Assembly (NCBI GenBank): GCA_013215095.1
Contig: JABSPM010000001.1
Coordinates: 1 to 32,971 of the forward strand
Direction: 5' to 3'
DNA from: Flavobacteriaceae bacterium
GTDB taxonomy: Bacteria; Bacteroidota; Bacteroidia; Flavobacteriales; Flavobacteriaceae
Length of the DNA: 32,971 nt
Shown: positions 32,715 through 32,971 of the stretch, piece after piece
How positions within the stretch are numbered: position 1 is the stretch's first letter
How the letters are laid out: each line of letters begins with the position of its first letter
Notes under the pieces: model-generated
What the model was told of the DNA's origin: nothing
Databases searched by the model: none
What the model saw: only the letters and a program-made list of their open reading frames with translations
Translations under genes and position numbers: made by a program

Positions 32715-32867
32715 ATGCAAATGATACATTTAATACGCTTTGGTTTTTGCTTAATTACATCTTTCTGCTTTGCTCAAAATGTTCAAGTAGACAGTCAGTC
32801 TTTCACTGCTCAACAATTAATTGAAGACATCTTATACGAATTTAACATAAATATTTCGTATATTTAA
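32715..32867 (+). pseudogene. Truncated anchor-L-type exoprotein, cut by an IS
   Basis: The frame starts MQMIHLIRFGFCLITSFCFAQ, a clear signal peptide, and continues VQVDSQSFTAQQLIEDIL, which parallels the mature start of the 2177-residue neighbour (VNDSYSPQQLIENNLI). Normal members continue into the anchor-L domain, but here after about residue 40 the sequence changes to EFNINISYI and stops at 32867. The change coincides with the TA at 32835-32836, followed by sequence that leads into a transposase gene. The rest of the gene, if it survives, lies beyond the window on the far side of the IS. Confidence 0.75.
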
Positions 32868-32971
32868 GGATGCCAAAACAATCGACTTTAATTATTTCAG
32901 AGAGTCTTTCAGAACTAAAGACCTTATTACGTAAACAAGAGAATCCAAAAAATCTTTTACGCATACAATCA
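32837..32971 (+). mobile_element. Probable IS630-family insertion sequence, left end
   Basis: The boundary is set at the TA dinucleotide where the exoprotein frame loses family similarity; IS630/Tc1-type elements duplicate TA on insertion. The first bases carry an inverted pair (ATACGAA at 32834-32840 and TTCGTAT at 32856-32862) just ahead of the transposase ATG. The right end is outside the window, so the terminal inverted repeats cannot be compared. Confidence 0.6.
32870..32971 (+). CDS. Transposase N-terminus, probably IS630 family (runs off the window)
   Basis: Only 34 codons are visible. They begin MPKQSTLIISESLSELKTLL and continue RKQENPKNLLRIQS, a short charged helical lead that resembles the start of IS630-family transposases before their helix-turn-helix. 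The DDE core and the end of the gene lie off the right edge. The ATG is preceded by AAGG, and the frame starts 3 nt after the TAA that closes the interrupted exoprotein. Family assignment rests on a short match and on the TA-type junction, so it is provisional. Confidence 0.6.
   Translation, partial: MPKQSTLIISESLSELKTLLRKQENPKNLLRIQS

Overview
The window looks like a chromosomal segment from a low-GC member of Flavobacteriaceae (Bacteroidota). The evidence is three (plus one broken) secreted proteins with type IX secretion (T9SS) type B C-terminal sorting domains, repeated TAnnTTTG -7 promoter boxes 10-30 nt before starts in place of Shine-Dalgarno sites, several TTG starts, and familiar Bacteroidota gene families (DUF2911, DUF5606, a ruvX-def-DUF5606 run with dapD diverging). 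The genus cannot be fixed from the sequence alone.

Layout. (1) 1-715: the 5' part of an IS3-family (IS150-like) element on the minus strand, with orfA, orfB and a textbook A_AAA_AAG -1 frameshift site. (2) 853-2533: a DUF2911 lipid/membrane-anchored protein and a MeaB/ArgK-type GTPase with a TTG start. (3) 2920-5813: a DPM1-like glycosyltransferase converging on a minus-strand operon of MATE transporter, small acidic protein and PAP2 phosphatase. (4) 6408-9023: housekeeping genes ruvX-def-DUF5606 (minus) and dapD (plus). (5) 9024-15184: a surface-glycan/LPS-core locus: GT9, YrbL-like kinase-fold protein, two GT2 enzymes, an InaA/Kdo-kinase-like protein, a GT4 and a polysaccharide-pyruvyl-transferase-like protein. 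The last two are translationally coupled to tsaC and followed by cca. (6) 17294-20734: heme A synthase, a pRiA4b ORF-3-like protein, and an ABC ATPase plus permease. (7) 20764-32649: three consecutive T9SS type B exoproteins of 1149, 594 and 2177 residues; the last has an anchor-L-like N-terminus and 17 modules of about 93 residues. (8) 32715-32971: the start of a fourth exoprotein, cut after about 40 codons by what looks like an IS630-family element.

How it fits together. The glycan genes probably build or decorate the LPS core, and T9SS type B cargo is exported across the outer membrane and kept on, or released from, the cell surface. The two halves may therefore both shape the cell surface, but that link is inference. 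I saw no CRISPR array, phage, restriction system or recognised defence system. The observations most worth a second look are a dispersed palindromic intergenic repeat, a patchily homogenised 837-bp internal duplication in the giant exoprotein, the IS-broken paralogue beside it, and the fact that all three convergent gene pairs share a 4-bp palindrome that encodes both stop codons.
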